Assembly (NCBI GenBank): GCA_016784625.1
Contig: JADHUF010000004.1
Location: 1 to 35,190, forward strand
Direction of reading: 5' to 3'
DNA length: 35,190 nt
Origin: Candidatus Nitrosopumilus sp.
Lineage (GTDB): Archaea > Thermoproteota > Nitrososphaeria > Nitrososphaerales > Nitrosopumilaceae
Numbering within the stretch: the stretch's first letter is position 1; each line of letters opens with the position of its first letter. The position numbers and the translations under genes were made by a program. Positions 23,462 to 32,062 of the stretch are shown in pieces. The notes beneath the pieces were generated by a model. The model had not been told where the DNA came from. It did not search any database and was given only the letters and a program-made list of their open reading frames with translations.

Positions 23462-23863
23462 TCACTCAAATGCTACCCTCGATTCGTGATCAAAACTTTC
23501 TTGTGAATCAGATGCATGAATAATATTCTCACTAAATCCTAATCCAAAGTCTCCTCTAATGGAACCAGGTTCTGCTTCAAATGATTTAGTTGCGCCAACC
23601 ATAATTCTAGTAGTAGCAATTGCATTGTTTCCTTCAATGATTGCTGCAACTACAGGTCCTGATGTGATAAAGGATGTCAATTCACTAAAGAATGGTTTGT
23701 CTTTGTGAACATTATAGAATTTCTCTGCTTGTTCTTGAGTAAATGTAAACATCTTTAGTTTTAAAATTTTGAATCCTTTTCTTTCAAATCTTGAGACAAC
23801 TTTACCAACTAGATTTCTAGCTACTGCATCTGGTTTTACAATGAATAGAGTTTTTTCAGTCAA
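23462..23863 (-). CDS. ndk: Nucleoside diphosphate kinase
   Basis: The 133-residue protein starts T-L-F-I-V-K-P-D-A-V and has the active-site histidine (His116) in N-I-I-H-A-S-D-S, the NDK signature. It transfers gamma-phosphate between nucleoside triphosphates and diphosphates via phosphohistidine. Length is a little below the usual 140-150, shortened at the C-terminus. It sits between L24e (2-nt gap) and aIF5B (6-nt gap) in a translation operon. Confidence 0.97.
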   Translation of the reverse strand: MTEKTLFIVKPDAVARNLVGKVVSRFERKGFKILKLKMFTFTQEQAEKFYNVHKDKPFFSELTSFITSGPVVAAIIEGNNAIATTRIMVGATKSFEAEPGSIRGDFGLGFSENIIHASDSQESFDHESRVAFE

Positions 23864-23865
23864 TT

Positions 23866-24066
23866 CTATTTCTTTCTAATTCCGCCTTTAACGTGTTTTT
23901 TGGTCCATTTTAATTTTCTTGGATCACGTTTTAGTTCTAGTGCATTTTTTTTACATTTTGCAGAACAAAACCATAGAACAGTTCCATCGTTTTTAGCAAG
24001 CATTGTACCAGAACCTTTGGCAATAGGGTTGTCACAAAAACTACAAGGTTTAACTAAAAGACTCAT
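23866..24066 (-). CDS. rpl24e: Large ribosomal subunit protein L24e
   Basis: The 66-residue protein has a zinc site from C-S-F-C (8-11) and C-S-A-K-C, flanked by the L24e hallmark W-F-C-S-A-K-C-x-K-N and the basic tail R-D-P-R-K-L-K-W-T-K. It binds the large subunit at the interface side. It lies 8 nt after S28e and 2 nt before ndk. Confidence 0.97.
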   Translation of the reverse strand: MSLLVKPCSFCDNPIAKGSGTMLAKNDGTVLWFCSAKCKKNALELKRDPRKLKWTKKHVKGGIRKK

Positions 24067-24074
24067 TTAATCAC

Positions 24075-24287
24075 CTATTTGATCTTCTTTGCTTCTCTTT
24101 CTGTTTCTCTAAGCATTAGAATTTCTCCTAATCTAACAGAGCCTTTGACATTTCTTGTAAGAATTCGTCCTTTATCATTTCCTGTAAGAACTTTAACTCT
24201 AACTTGAATTACTTCACCAGCAATGCCAGTTCGTCCAACAATTTGAATAATTTCAGATTGAACTACTTGATCAGTTGTAGAACTCAT
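24075..24287 (-). CDS. rps28e: Small ribosomal subunit protein S28e
   Basis: The 70-residue OB-fold protein has [16 protein letters not shown] and ends in L-R-E-T-E-R-E-A-K, the conserved S28e tail. It lies at the mRNA exit of the 30S subunit. Its ATG overlaps the end of L7Ae by 4 bp. Confidence 0.97.
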   Translation of the reverse strand: MSSTTDQVVQSEIIQIVGRTGIAGEVIQVRVKVLTGNDKGRILTRNVKGSVRLGEILMLRETEREAKKIK

Positions 24288-24670
24288 TGATCAGTCTTGC
24301 CACCTTTAATTTTACTAATTGTGGATATAATTTGATCTACAATATGTTGTGCATCACCAGCATCTAAAATTGCTGCAGCTGCAGAAGTAATCTCAATACC
24401 TAATGAATTGCCTAACTCTTGTTTTGTTGGAACAAATACGTATGCTGCGCCTTGTTCTTCACATAGAATTGGAAGATGAGCTACTACCTCTGGAGGTTCA
24501 ACATCTTCTGCTATAACGATTAGTTTACTGGAACCACGTTCAATTGCCTTGGTGGCTTCATTGGTTCCTTTTTTGACTTTACCACTAGTAGCTGCTACTC
24601 TAAGAGCTTCTAGAATTGGACTAACAAGGTCCTCTGGTGTCTCAAATTTAACGTAATATGCTTTTCCCAT
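24284..24670 (-). CDS. rpl7ae: Ribosomal protein L7Ae (kink-turn RNA-binding protein)
   Basis: The 128-residue protein has the L7Ae features [12 protein letters not shown] near 36-47 and I-A-E-D-V-E-P-P-E near 52-60, which contact kink-turns in 23S rRNA, box C/D and H/ACA guide RNAs, and RNase P RNA. As first gene of the operon it has a short leader: CTTTTAATA at 24721-24729 (minus) is the probable TATA box, and GGTGA about 6 nt before the ATG is a ribosome-binding site. The promoter lies against the 3' end of the upstream glmM gene (stop at 24732). Confidence 0.97.
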   Translation of the reverse strand: MGKAYYVKFETPEDLVSPILEALRVAATSGKVKKGTNEATKAIERGSSKLIVIAEDVEPPEVVAHLPILCEEQGAAYVFVPTKQELGNSLGIEITSAAAAILDAGDAQHIVDQIISTISKIKGGKTDQ

Positions 24671-24731
24671 ACTTCGTCACCCTAAGGTTCATTCTCCATT
24701 CTCTCAATCCATTCGTTTGGTATTAAAAGTG

Positions 24732-26078
24732 TTATCGGGAAATTATAGACTCTACTTTTGTTAGATATTCAGACATCAAAGCGTCTAGTTTCTCTTGACT
24801 TTCAGCTTCTGCATAGACTCTAACAATTGGTTCTGTTCCACTAGGTCTTATCATTACCCAGTTTTTAGAATCAATGGTAATTTTGATACCATCAGTGGTA
24901 TCAGAACTAGGAAATTCTTCTTTTAATGTAGAGATTAGTTTTGAAACATTTTCAGGAGAACAAGAAACCTTGTCTTTTGTGGTAAAAGAAGGAGGTAAAG
25001 TGGCAATCTCATCAGATAGAGATTTTCCTGTAGCTAAAAGATCAAGCATTAATGCCAAAGTCATACAACCATCTCGGACTTGATTGTGTTTTCCATACAT
25101 GAATCCACCATTTTCTTCAAATCCTATTAATGCATTAGTAGGAACCATCTTTCTTGATACCTCAACACTACCTACCTTGGTACGAATAACTTTTGAATTA
25201 AATTTATCAGCTAAAACTTCAATGTTAGAACCAGAGTTCAAACAAGTAACAACTAAAGAGTCTGGGTTTGTCTTTAAGATATGTTGAGTAAGTACTAATG
25301 CAGATTTATCACCAGTTAAGATAGCACCTTGATTGTCACAAAAAATACTTCGATCTCCATCTCCATCAAATGCAATTCCAAAATCAGCACTATGTTCTAT
25401 TACAGTTTTTGAGAGTTCTAAGAGATTTTGTGGTGTTGGTTCTGATCCACGTCCCGGAAAGTTTCCATCTATATTTTGATTTATAAGAAATGTTTGACAT
25501 TGCATCATTTTACAAAAATCAGGAGCAGAAACTGCTTGTGCGCCATTTCCTAAATCTAAAACAACTTTAAAATTTTTTGATTCTATTGATTTAGAATCAA
25601 CATGAGATGCAATTCCTTTAAGATATGTCTCAATTGTTCTTGTTTCTTTTCCTGTGGTTCCCCAATTTTCAGGATGTTTAATCCAACTTTTTTGTAGATA
25701 GATATCTTCAATTATTAATTCATCTTCGCGTGAAATTTCTACTCCATCTTTTGCAGCAGGTTTAATTCCATTGTATTGAGAAGGATTATGAGAAGCAGTG
25801 ATCATTATTCCACCAGAATATCCCAAAGTCTTTACTGCATATTCAAGACATGGTGTTGGAATAATTCCAGCAACATTACAATCAATTCCGATTGAATTAA
25901 GTGCAGAACTTACAACTTTACAAATTACTGGACTAGAGTCTCTTCCATCAAAACCAATCAATACTGGTCCTTGTTTAAAATAAGTTCCAATAGCTAAAGT
26001 CATATCATGAACAAATTCTAATGTAAAATCTTCAGAGAATACTCCACGAATTCCATTAGTTCCAAAAAATTTTGCCAC
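24732..26078 (-). CDS. glmM: Phosphoglucosamine mutase / phosphohexomutase
   Basis: From GTG at 26078 the product is 448 residues, beginning with the family start A-K-F-F-G-T-N-G-I-R-G. Active-site Ser96 is in T-A-S-H-N-P-S, the metal loop D-G-D-G-D-R spans 238-243, the sugar-binding E-E-N-G-G is near 320 and the phosphate loop R-P-S-G-T-E-P near 413. It converts GlcN-6-P to GlcN-1-P (or the mannose equivalents) for UDP-GlcNAc synthesis, feeding the nucleotide-sugar genes at 3.3-6.2 kb. A TTG at 26090 would lengthen it by four residues, but TTTATC at 26096-26101 (minus) places the leaderless start at the GTG. Substrate choice within the phosphohexomutase family is inferred. Confidence 0.88.
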   Translation of the reverse strand: MAKFFGTNGIRGVFSEDFTLEFVHDMTLAIGTYFKQGPVLIGFDGRDSSPVICKVVSSALNSIGIDCNVAGIIPTPCLEYAVKTLGYSGGIMITASHNPSQYNGIKPAAKDGVEISREDELIIEDIYLQKSWIKHPENWGTTGKETRTIETYLKGIASHVDSKSIESKNFKVVLDLGNGAQAVSAPDFCKMMQCQTFLINQNIDGNFPGRGSEPTPQNLLELSKTVIEHSADFGIAFDGDGDRSIFCDNQGAILTGDKSALVLTQHILKTNPDSLVVTCLNSGSNIEVLADKFNSKVIRTKVGSVEVSRKMVPTNALIGFEENGGFMYGKHNQVRDGCMTLALMLDLLATGKSLSDEIATLPPSFTTKDKVSCSPENVSKLISTLKEEFPSSDTTDGIKITIDSKNWVMIRPSGTEPIVRVYAEAESQEKLDALMSEYLTKVESIISR

Positions 26079-26125
26079 AATAGTATTCAATAATAGATAA
26101 ATTTGTGTTTAATGGCATGTCCGTT

Positions 26126-26210
26126 GCGGGAGTCGCCCAGCCTGGTCAAAGGCGTAGGGCTTAGGACCCTATCTCTTAGGAGTTCGTGGGTTCAAATCCC
26201 ACCTCCCGCA
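26126..26210 (+). tRNA. tRNA-Leu (anticodon TAG)
   Basis: Acceptor GCGGGAG pairs with CTCCCGC, anticodon stem TAGGG/CCCTA closes loop CTTAGGA (anticodon TAG), and a variable arm of class II type is present. The T arm GTGGGTTCAAATCCCAC is perfect and the discriminator is A, as in leucine tRNAs. CCA is not encoded and no intron is seen. TTTTT follows after 3 nt. Confidence 0.95.
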
Positions 26211-26238
26211 TCTTTTTGATTTCTGTGAATGATTAATA

Positions 26239-27108
26239 ATGAGAAAATCTTCAACAAACAAAGTCATGAAAAAGACAGTAGTTGGAATTACAGTAGTGGG
26301 AAAAGATAGAGAAGGAATTGTAGCTACGTTTACAAATTTTGCATTTTCAAAAGGTGGAAACATTGAAAAAGTAAATCAAAATGTAATCAAAGGTCTTTTT
26401 GGAATGTATCTAGAAGTATCTTTTTCAAAAACAGTTGATGTGAAGAGATTTGATGTAGAAATACAAAGTTTAGCTAAAAAAGAAAAGATGGATGTAAGTA
26501 CACATCATGAAACAAATTCCCAGAAAAATATTGCAGTACTTGTAACAAAAGAGCCACTTTGTCTTAAAACAATTCTCAGTAATACAAAATCACTCAAAGG
26601 AAAAATTTCAGTAATTATTGGTACAGAAAAAATACTCGCACCATTAGCAAAAAAGGCAAAGATTCCATTTGTTGCAATACAAGAAAAAAACCAAGAAAAG
26701 GCTGAAGCTAAAATTATTGAAATATGCAAAAAATATGAGATTGATTTGATCTCTCTTGCAAGATACATGAAAATACTTAGTCCTAACTTTGTATGGAGAT
26801 ACCCAAACAGAATTATTAATATTCATCCATCAATATTACCAGCATTTCCAGGAGCACTTGCATATGCACAAGCTTATGAAAGAGGAACTAAAATTGTTGG
26901 TGTAACTGCTCATTACGTTACAGAGAATTTAGATCAAGGACCAATTATTTTCCAGGATTCATTCAAAGTAGACCCAAATGATTCACTAGAAAAAATAAAG
27001 ACAAAGGGACAAAGATTAGAAGCAGACACATTACTCAAAGCAATGAAGATGCATCTAGAAAACAAACTTGAAGTTCGTTGGAGAAAGGTTCACATCAAAT
27101 CCAAGTGA
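26239..27108 (+). CDS. purU: PurU-type formyltetrahydrofolate deformylase
   Basis: The 289-residue protein has an N-terminal ACT domain (about 13-90; V-V-G-I-T-V-V-G-K-D-R-E-G) and a formyltransferase-fold domain with L-A-R-Y-M-K-I-L-S-P (173-182), Asn194 and His196 in I-N-I-H-P-S, and Asp232 in L-D-Q-G-P-I, the catalytic trio of this family. It hydrolyses 10-formyl-THF to formate and THF, or uses a related folate. The ATG at 26239 is used here; the ATG at 26266 (residue 10) is also possible because TTAATAAT at 26233-26240 lies about 29 nt before it and the ACT domain begins just after. The next gene, another candidate deformylase, begins 5 nt after its stop. Confidence 0.88.
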   Translation: MRKSSTNKVMKKTVVGITVVGKDREGIVATFTNFAFSKGGNIEKVNQNVIKGLFGMYLEVSFSKTVDVKRFDVEIQSLAKKEKMDVSTHHETNSQKNIAVLVTKEPLCLKTILSNTKSLKGKISVIIGTEKILAPLAKKAKIPFVAIQEKNQEKAEAKIIEICKKYEIDLISLARYMKILSPNFVWRYPNRIINIHPSILPAFPGALAYAQAYERGTKIVGVTAHYVTENLDQGPIIFQDSFKVDPNDSLEKIKTKGQRLEADTLLKAMKMHLENKLEVRWRKVHIKSK

Positions 27109-27113
27109 AGCAA

Positions 27114-27836
27114 ATGGTAGATATTCAAGCCCAATTTGATCCTAATCTCAGAAAATTAATCAAAAATAAAAAACAAATAGCTGTAATTCCAATTGGTTCA
27201 ATTGAGCAACACGGTCCACACTTACCTCTATCGACTGATTCAGATATTGTAACTGAAATAGCAAAAAAACTCTCTGAAAAGAAAGGATACATGCTTCTTC
27301 CAACACTTACCTATGGAGTTTCATTTGAGCATGCACCATTTTTCAATTTGAGTCTTAGAGAATCAACTGTACGTACTATTCTAATTGATTTGTGCTCATC
27401 ACTTTTATCAAATAACATCAAGACAGTTTTTATAATTAATGGACATCATGGAAATTTAAAATCAATTAAAAACATTAGTGTAAAGATACAAAAACTCTCA
27501 AAAAATAAACTCAAAGTATTTCCATTATCTTATTGGCATTTTATGAAAAGAGAGTTTGATCATGCAGGATTTGTAGAGACATCACTAATGTTAGCAATTT
27601 CAAAAAATGTTAAAATGAAATTAGCAAAAAAGGGACTGATCACAGATAAAATGACAAAACAAGAAGTCAAGATACTTGGAAAATTAGCTAATCAGTCATT
27701 TCCTAAAGCTACGAAAAATGGAGTTTGGGGTGATCCTACAAAAGCTACAAAAAAGGATGGAGAGCAAATTTTAGCTGAAATTCTTAAAAATCTGGAAAAA
27801 AAGTGTCAAACTTGCCTCACTGCGCAGAGCTCATAG
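27114..27836 (+). CDS. Creatininase-family amidohydrolase (possible ArfB-like deformylase)
   Basis: The 240-residue protein has the creatininase metal-site pattern: Glu31, His33 and His36 in S-I-E-Q-H-G-P-H, Asp42 in S-T-D, N-G-H-H-G-N at 109-114 and Glu155 in F-V-E-T-S. The family includes creatininase, the FAPy deformylase ArfB of archaeal riboflavin/F420 synthesis, and MftE. Being next to purU in an archaeon suggests ArfB-like removal of a formyl group, but this is inference. The ATG at 27114, just after the purU stop at 27108, is preferred over a TTG at 27078 that would overlap purU by 31 nt. The C-terminus is Lys-rich with Cys residues. Confidence 0.78.
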   Translation: MVDIQAQFDPNLRKLIKNKKQIAVIPIGSIEQHGPHLPLSTDSDIVTEIAKKLSEKKGYMLLPTLTYGVSFEHAPFFNLSLRESTVRTILIDLCSSLLSNNIKTVFIINGHHGNLKSIKNISVKIQKLSKNKLKVFPLSYWHFMKREFDHAGFVETSLMLAISKNVKMKLAKKGLITDKMTKQEVKILGKLANQSFPKATKNGVWGDPTKATKKDGEQILAEILKNLEKKCQTCLTAQSS

Positions 27837-27893
27837 TTTCACCAATGATTGTTTAATATAATCCCTCAATAACAAAGCCAATAAGTGAAATAG

Positions 27894-28130
27894 ATGTCCG
27901 TTGATATGGCAGTAAAAGTATTGGATGAGAGTATCAATCAAGTTGTATTGATAAAGCTCAAAGGAAACAAGACGATTAGAGGTAATCTACTTGGTTTTGA
28001 CCAACACATGAACCTGCTACTCGATTCTTCAGAGGAAATTCCCGCTGAAGGCGATTCTAAAGGCCTTGGAACCATTGTAGTTAGAGGAGACAATGTAGTT
28101 ATGATATCTCCTCCACCACCAGAGAAATAG
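27894..28130 (+). CDS. Sm-like (LSm) RNA-binding protein
   Basis: The 78-residue protein contains Sm motif 1 ([20 protein letters not shown], with Asp-His-Asn following) and Sm motif 2 ([11 protein letters not shown]). Archaeal LSm proteins form heptameric rings binding U-rich RNA. The gene precedes rpl37e by 10 nt, the classical archaeal LSm-L37e pair. ATG at 27894. Confidence 0.95.
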   Translation: MSVDMAVKVLDESINQVVLIKLKGNKTIRGNLLGFDQHMNLLLDSSEEIPAEGDSKGLGTIVVRGDNVVMISPPPPEK

Positions 28131-28140
28131 GTGATTTGAG

Positions 28141-28308
28141 ATGGTAAAAGGCACAACTTCTATGGGTGGTTTTACAAAGAAAAAAGTTCACATCAGATGT
28201 AGACGATGTGGTAAAAACTCGCTTCACAAACGTCATCACCAATGTGCAAGTTGTGGATTCCCAGAGGCTAAACGCAGAAAGTATTCCTGGATTAAATGGT
28301 ATACATAG
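28141..28308 (+). CDS. rpl37e: Large ribosomal subunit protein L37e
   Basis: The 55-residue basic protein has a zinc site from C-R-R-C (20-23) and C-A-S-C (35-38), plus the L37e signature G-T-x-S-M-G near the N-terminus and R-R-K-Y-S-W at the end. GGTGAT lies about 7 nt before the ATG at 28141, a good ribosome-binding site between LSm and this gene. The following coiled-coil gene starts at the next base after its stop. Confidence 0.97.
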
Positions 28309-29262
28309 ATGCAAGAGATTGTTCTTATTCTTAGTTCATTAGCTGGTGTAGCTACAGCAGCTGCCGTACGAAGAATGCCAAGAGACAAAAATCAATTACT
28401 TAGTCTCGGTGCCAGTTCACACATTAAAAGTCAAATTAATTCTCTAAAAATTGAAAAAGATATTCTTACTAAAACAATTTCAAGATTATACCAAGCTGAC
28501 TCTGAATTTTCAAAAATTCAAAAGGACAAACTGTTACTAAAATATCAACACCAGTTAGGAATAGTTTTAGCTAAACTAGAAAAACTTGAGCAAGCAAGTA
28601 AACATCCAGATCTGGGACCAGTAGGTGATGGTCTAATTACTTTGATGGATCAAAAATTATCAAAACTAGATGACAGATTGTATGATATATCATCAAAGAT
28701 TGCAAGTGGAAAAATTGAAACACTAAAAACAAAAGAACCTGAAGTAAAAAAGAAAGAAGAAAAACATACATCAAAACCATTCAACTTTGAAAAACCAAGA
28801 GAAACAAAGATAGAACCAATCTCAATTCCTGCAACAGAATCAAGACAATCATTTGAATTAACTACTTTAACAAATGTTTCAAGAAAAGATGTAAAATTCC
28901 CATTATTTGAAAAAGTTGAACCAAAACAACAGATTGTAAAACCACAACCAACTGTAGTTCAGAATGAAATAATCAAACCAAAAGAAGAGATTGTACAAGA
29001 AATTATTCAGCCAAGGCCAATAGTTGAAGATAAAATTGAGATTATTCAGTCAGTCACACCAAAGGCAGAACCAGTATTAGAAACAAAACCAGATATCAAC
29101 AAAGAAGTTGCAAAGATTACAGAACACAAAGCACTTCCAGAACCAGAGCAAAAACCAACAACATTAGATGATGACTTTGACGATGATGCAGATGATTTAG
29201 ATAAAATCAAAGGAAACATCATGAAAGTCTTATCAAAGCTTGATCAAGCAGAGGTAGAGTAA
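28309..29262 (+). CDS. Membrane-anchored coiled-coil protein, function unknown
   Basis: The 317-residue product has an N-terminal hydrophobic helix (about 3-20), a long Lys/Leu/Glu coiled coil (about 37-140), a Pro/Lys/Glu low-complexity linker with repeated I-x-K-P-x-x-x-I-like stretches (150-285) and an acidic end (D-D-D-F-D-D-D-A-D-D) capped by a short helix. No enzymatic motif is seen. It is inserted with zero spacing between rpl37e and rpiA (next TTG at 29263), so it is translationally coupled to a ribosomal protein gene. A structural or envelope-linked role is plausible. I do not recognise a family. Confidence 0.75.
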   Translation: MQEIVLILSSLAGVATAAAVRRMPRDKNQLLSLGASSHIKSQINSLKIEKDILTKTISRLYQADSEFSKIQKDKLLLKYQHQLGIVLAKLEKLEQASKHPDLGPVGDGLITLMDQKLSKLDDRLYDISSKIASGKIETLKTKEPEVKKKEEKHTSKPFNFEKPRETKIEPISIPATESRQSFELTTLTNVSRKDVKFPLFEKVEPKQQIVKPQPTVVQNEIIKPKEEIVQEIIQPRPIVEDKIEIIQSVTPKAEPVLETKPDINKEVAKITEHKALPEPEQKPTTLDDDFDDDADDLDKIKGNIMKVLSKLDQAEVE

Positions 29263-29937
29263 TTGTCTTATGATAGTGCCATTTCGGCATTATCAAATAA
29301 TGCATTAAAATTTGTTAAAGATGATTTTGTAATTGGGTTAGGCAGTGGTAGAGCTGCCACTGCATTTACAAAATCACTTGCAAAACTAATCAAATTAAAA
29401 AATTATAACATTTTAGGAATACCAACATCATTACAGATCAAATTAGTTGCAGAAAAATTAGGAATACCTCTAGTAGAAGCTGATCAAGTAGATCACATTG
29501 ATGTCGTATTTGATGGTGCAGATCAAATTGATTCTCAAAAATTCGTAATCAAAGGTGGTGGTGGTGCTTTACTTCGAGAAAATATTTTGTTTAGTCTTGC
29601 AAAAAAAGTTGTAGTTATGGCAGACAAAACAAAGTTTGTAAAAAATTTTACAAGAACTGTTCCAGTAGAAATTCATCCACTTGCTAGAAATTCAGTTACT
29701 GATTCTATCAAAAAACTAGGAGGAAAAGCACAATTACGTTCACTAGATAGAGGTTATCCATTTTTTACAGAAAATGGTAACATAATTTTAGATTGTGATT
29801 TTGGAACGATAAAAAATCCAAAAGTACTTTCTCAAAAAATTAAACAGACAGCAGGAGTTTTAGAATCTGGGATTTTTCTTAGAAAGCCTGATGTAATTTA
29901 CAGAGCCAAAACAGGCGGTAAATTCGATATTCTTTAA
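29263..29937 (+). CDS. rpiA: Ribose-5-phosphate isomerase A
   Basis: The 224-residue protein has G-L-G-S-G-R-A-A-T-A, P-T-S-L-Q, F-D-G-A-D-Q-I-D and K-G-G-G-G-A-L-L-R-E-N, the phosphate- and sugar-binding motifs of RpiA. It interconverts ribose-5-P and ribulose-5-P, supplying ribose for nucleotides. Translation starts at TTG 29263 directly after the preceding stop, with GAGG inside the preceding gene as a ribosome-binding site. It ends 13 nt before the convergent PCMT gene. Confidence 0.96.
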   Translation: MSYDSAISALSNNALKFVKDDFVIGLGSGRAATAFTKSLAKLIKLKNYNILGIPTSLQIKLVAEKLGIPLVEADQVDHIDVVFDGADQIDSQKFVIKGGGGALLRENILFSLAKKVVVMADKTKFVKNFTRTVPVEIHPLARNSVTDSIKKLGGKAQLRSLDRGYPFFTENGNIILDCDFGTIKNPKVLSQKIKQTAGVLESGIFLRKPDVIYRAKTGGKFDIL

Positions 29938-29950
29938 AAAATTCATAAAT

Positions 29951-30619
29951 CTACTCTTTTTTGCCAAATTTTCCAAGTAAAGGAACAAAAACATAGTTTG
30001 ATTGATTTTTAATTTCAACTATTCCTTTAGATGTCTTTTGTAACAAAATTAGAGATTGAGTAGAATCACCAACAGGTGCAATTATGAGTCCATTTTCACT
30101 TAGTTGTTCAAGTAGCGGTAAAGGAATTTTTGTGCATGCTGCAGTAATTATGATTCTATCATAAGGCGATGCTTTTGCATATCCCAAACTACCATCACTT
30201 AAAATTACATGAGCATTATCTATTTCCAATTTTTTTAGATTTGATCTTGCAAAGTTTACCAGTTCTGGATGAATTTCAATAGAATAAACAGTTCCCATTC
30301 CTACCAAGTAAGAAAGAATTGCAGTCTGCCAAGCAGAACCAGTGCCAATCTCAAGAATTTTTTGTCCATCTTTGATATCTAACCACTCTGTCATTCTAGA
30401 TACAACCCCGGGTTGAGAAATTGTCTGATTATTCATAATTGAGAGAGGTTCATTGTAATATGCTCTATCTAGTTCAGATGTTGGAACAAATTCATGTCTG
30501 GGAATATTTCTAAATGCAGACTCTACTTTATTATCATTAAGAAATCCTGAATCTCTTAGAAAAATGATTAAATCATTTAATTCTGTTTCATATTTTTTTT
30601 CAATTTTAATTTTCTTCAA
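29951..30619 (-). CDS. pcm: Protein-L-isoaspartate O-methyltransferase
   Basis: The 222-residue class I methyltransferase has S-Q-P-G-V-V-S-R-M near 78-86, SAM motif I V/I-L-E-I-G-T-G-S-A-W-Q-T-A around 94-106 and P-Y-D-R-I-I-I-T-A-A near 153-162, the PCMT pattern. It repairs isoaspartyl residues in aged proteins. The start lies at 30619, and a divergent intergenic gap of 54 nt separates it from the amidohydrolase stop. Length matches the family. Confidence 0.93.
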   Translation of the reverse strand: MKKIKIEKKYETELNDLIIFLRDSGFLNDNKVESAFRNIPRHEFVPTSELDRAYYNEPLSIMNNQTISQPGVVSRMTEWLDIKDGQKILEIGTGSAWQTAILSYLVGMGTVYSIEIHPELVNFARSNLKKLEIDNAHVILSDGSLGYAKASPYDRIIITAACTKIPLPLLEQLSENGLIIAPVGDSTQSLILLQKTSKGIVEIKNQSNYVFVPLLGKFGKKE

Positions 30620-30673
30620 CTAAATATAGGTACAAGTTTTTATGATTTAAACCCAAAGCACTATTTCCAAAAA

Positions 30674-32062
30674 CTAAATTTTTCGTTCAACTAGTTTACC
30701 ATGACCAAGTTTTCCAATGACTTCAAAGTCATCTGCAATTGTTTCACCTCTAACAATTGTTTTAACAGGCCATCCCCTTAGATTTCTTCCTTCATACACA
30801 ATATAATCAGAAAAGCCACCAAACAAATCAGATGTAACCTTTTGTTCTTTCTTCAAATCTATCATAGTAATGTCTGCATCAGAATTTTTTTCTAATGTTC
30901 CTTTTTGTGGATACATTCCAAAAATTTGAGCAGCGTTTTGACTTGTAAATCGAATAAACTGCTCAAGTGTTATTCTATTTTGATTTACCCCATCATTTAG
31001 TAATATTGGAATTACAGTTCCAATTCCTGGAAATCCTGCCAATGCACCCCAAACATCATCTCCAGCTAGTTTGAGTTTAAGTTGATTTGCAACATGATCT
31101 GTTCCAATTGTATCAATTAAATTCTCAGAAAGAGCATTCCAAACTGCCTTTCTGTCATTTTCTGTTCTAATTGGAGGCATAACCTTAGCAAGATAACCAT
31201 TTTGTTTTTCATATGATAGTGTAAGATAGTGAGGACACGTCTCAACAAAAATTTTTGTTCCAAGTTTTCGTTCTTCTTGAATCTGGTCTAATGCTCGTTT
31301 AGAGCCGATGTGTACAAAATAGATTACACAATCATAGTCTCTTCCAAATTTTGAGACAGTCTTGATTGCTTTTGCTTCAAAGTCAGGAGAACGACTATTA
31401 GACCAGGCAGAAAGTCCATCTTGTTTTTTTTCTTTTGCAGTTTTAATTCCACACCCACATGATTCATAGTCTTCTGCATGAACAAGTACTGGACACCCAA
31501 GTGATGCTGCAGTCTTTACAGTTTGTTCAACTATTTTGTCAGTAACATCTACTTGAGATTCAACAAGTTCAGAAGAGTTTGGAGGCATATCCATGTATAC
31601 ATGACCAACATCACCACCAAGATTCATGTAAATTTTAAAAGATGTAATTCCTTTTTCGACACAAAAATTCATCTCACTAATTTGTTTAGGATTAAAAATA
31701 GATGCATGGATTGCATAATCAATGTAATGACTTTTAGATGATGTATCAAGTTGAGCTTGTAACGAACTAGAAAATGATTCTTCTAATCGAAGCATTCTCA
31801 TCATAGTAGTTATTCCACCAATTGCTGCAGCATGTGATTCAGTTTTTGCTGCTTCATTTATTGGAGAATACACACCATAATGAACATGAGTATCAATTGG
31901 ACCAGGAACAGATATCAATCCATTGCCATTAATTTTGTTATCACAAGCAGGAAGATCATTTGTGAATCCAACAATTTTTCCTTCATCAATTAGAATATTT
32001 TTGTCTACCATTCCTTGTGGAAGTATAATATGTGAATCAGTAATTACAGTATCATACGTCAT
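30674..32062 (-). CDS. Cyclic amidohydrolase (dihydroorotase/dihydropyrimidinase family)
   Basis: The 462-residue amidohydrolase has all residues for a binuclear metal site: His59 and His61 in D-T-H-V-H, Lys143 in S-F-K-I-Y-M (the carbamylated lysine), His195 in V-L-V-H-A-E-D, His251 in Y-F-V-H-I-G-S and Asp322 in G-T-D-H. Length and the carbamyl-lysine context favour the dihydropyrimidinase/allantoinase/type-I dihydroorotase branch. It may serve as dihydroorotase for pyrimidine synthesis, but the substrate cannot be fixed. The start at 32062 is supported by CATAATAG near 32085-32092 (minus), about 27 nt upstream. Confidence 0.82.
   Translation of the reverse strand: MTYDTVITDSHIILPQGMVDKNILIDEGKIVGFTNDLPACDNKINGNGLISVPGPIDTHVHYGVYSPINEAAKTESHAAAIGGITTMMRMLRLEESFSSSLQAQLDTSSKSHYIDYAIHASIFNPKQISEMNFCVEKGITSFKIYMNLGGDVGHVYMDMPPNSSELVESQVDVTDKIVEQTVKTAASLGCPVLVHAEDYESCGCGIKTAKEKKQDGLSAWSNSRSPDFEAKAIKTVSKFGRDYDCVIYFVHIGSKRALDQIQEERKLGTKIFVETCPHYLTLSYEKQNGYLAKVMPPIRTENDRKAVWNALSENLIDTIGTDHVANQLKLKLAGDDVWGALAGFPGIGTVIPILLNDGVNQNRITLEQFIRFTSQNAAQIFGMYPQKGTLEKNSDADITMIDLKKEQKVTSDLFGGFSDYIVYEGRNLRGWPVKTIVRGETIADDFEVIGKLGHGKLVERKI

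Noticed and set aside
26169..26363. Minus-strand frame ending in a tRNA-derived peptide
   Set aside because: It overlaps tRNA-Leu and the purU start; the C-terminal sequence is the known false translation of a tRNA T arm.
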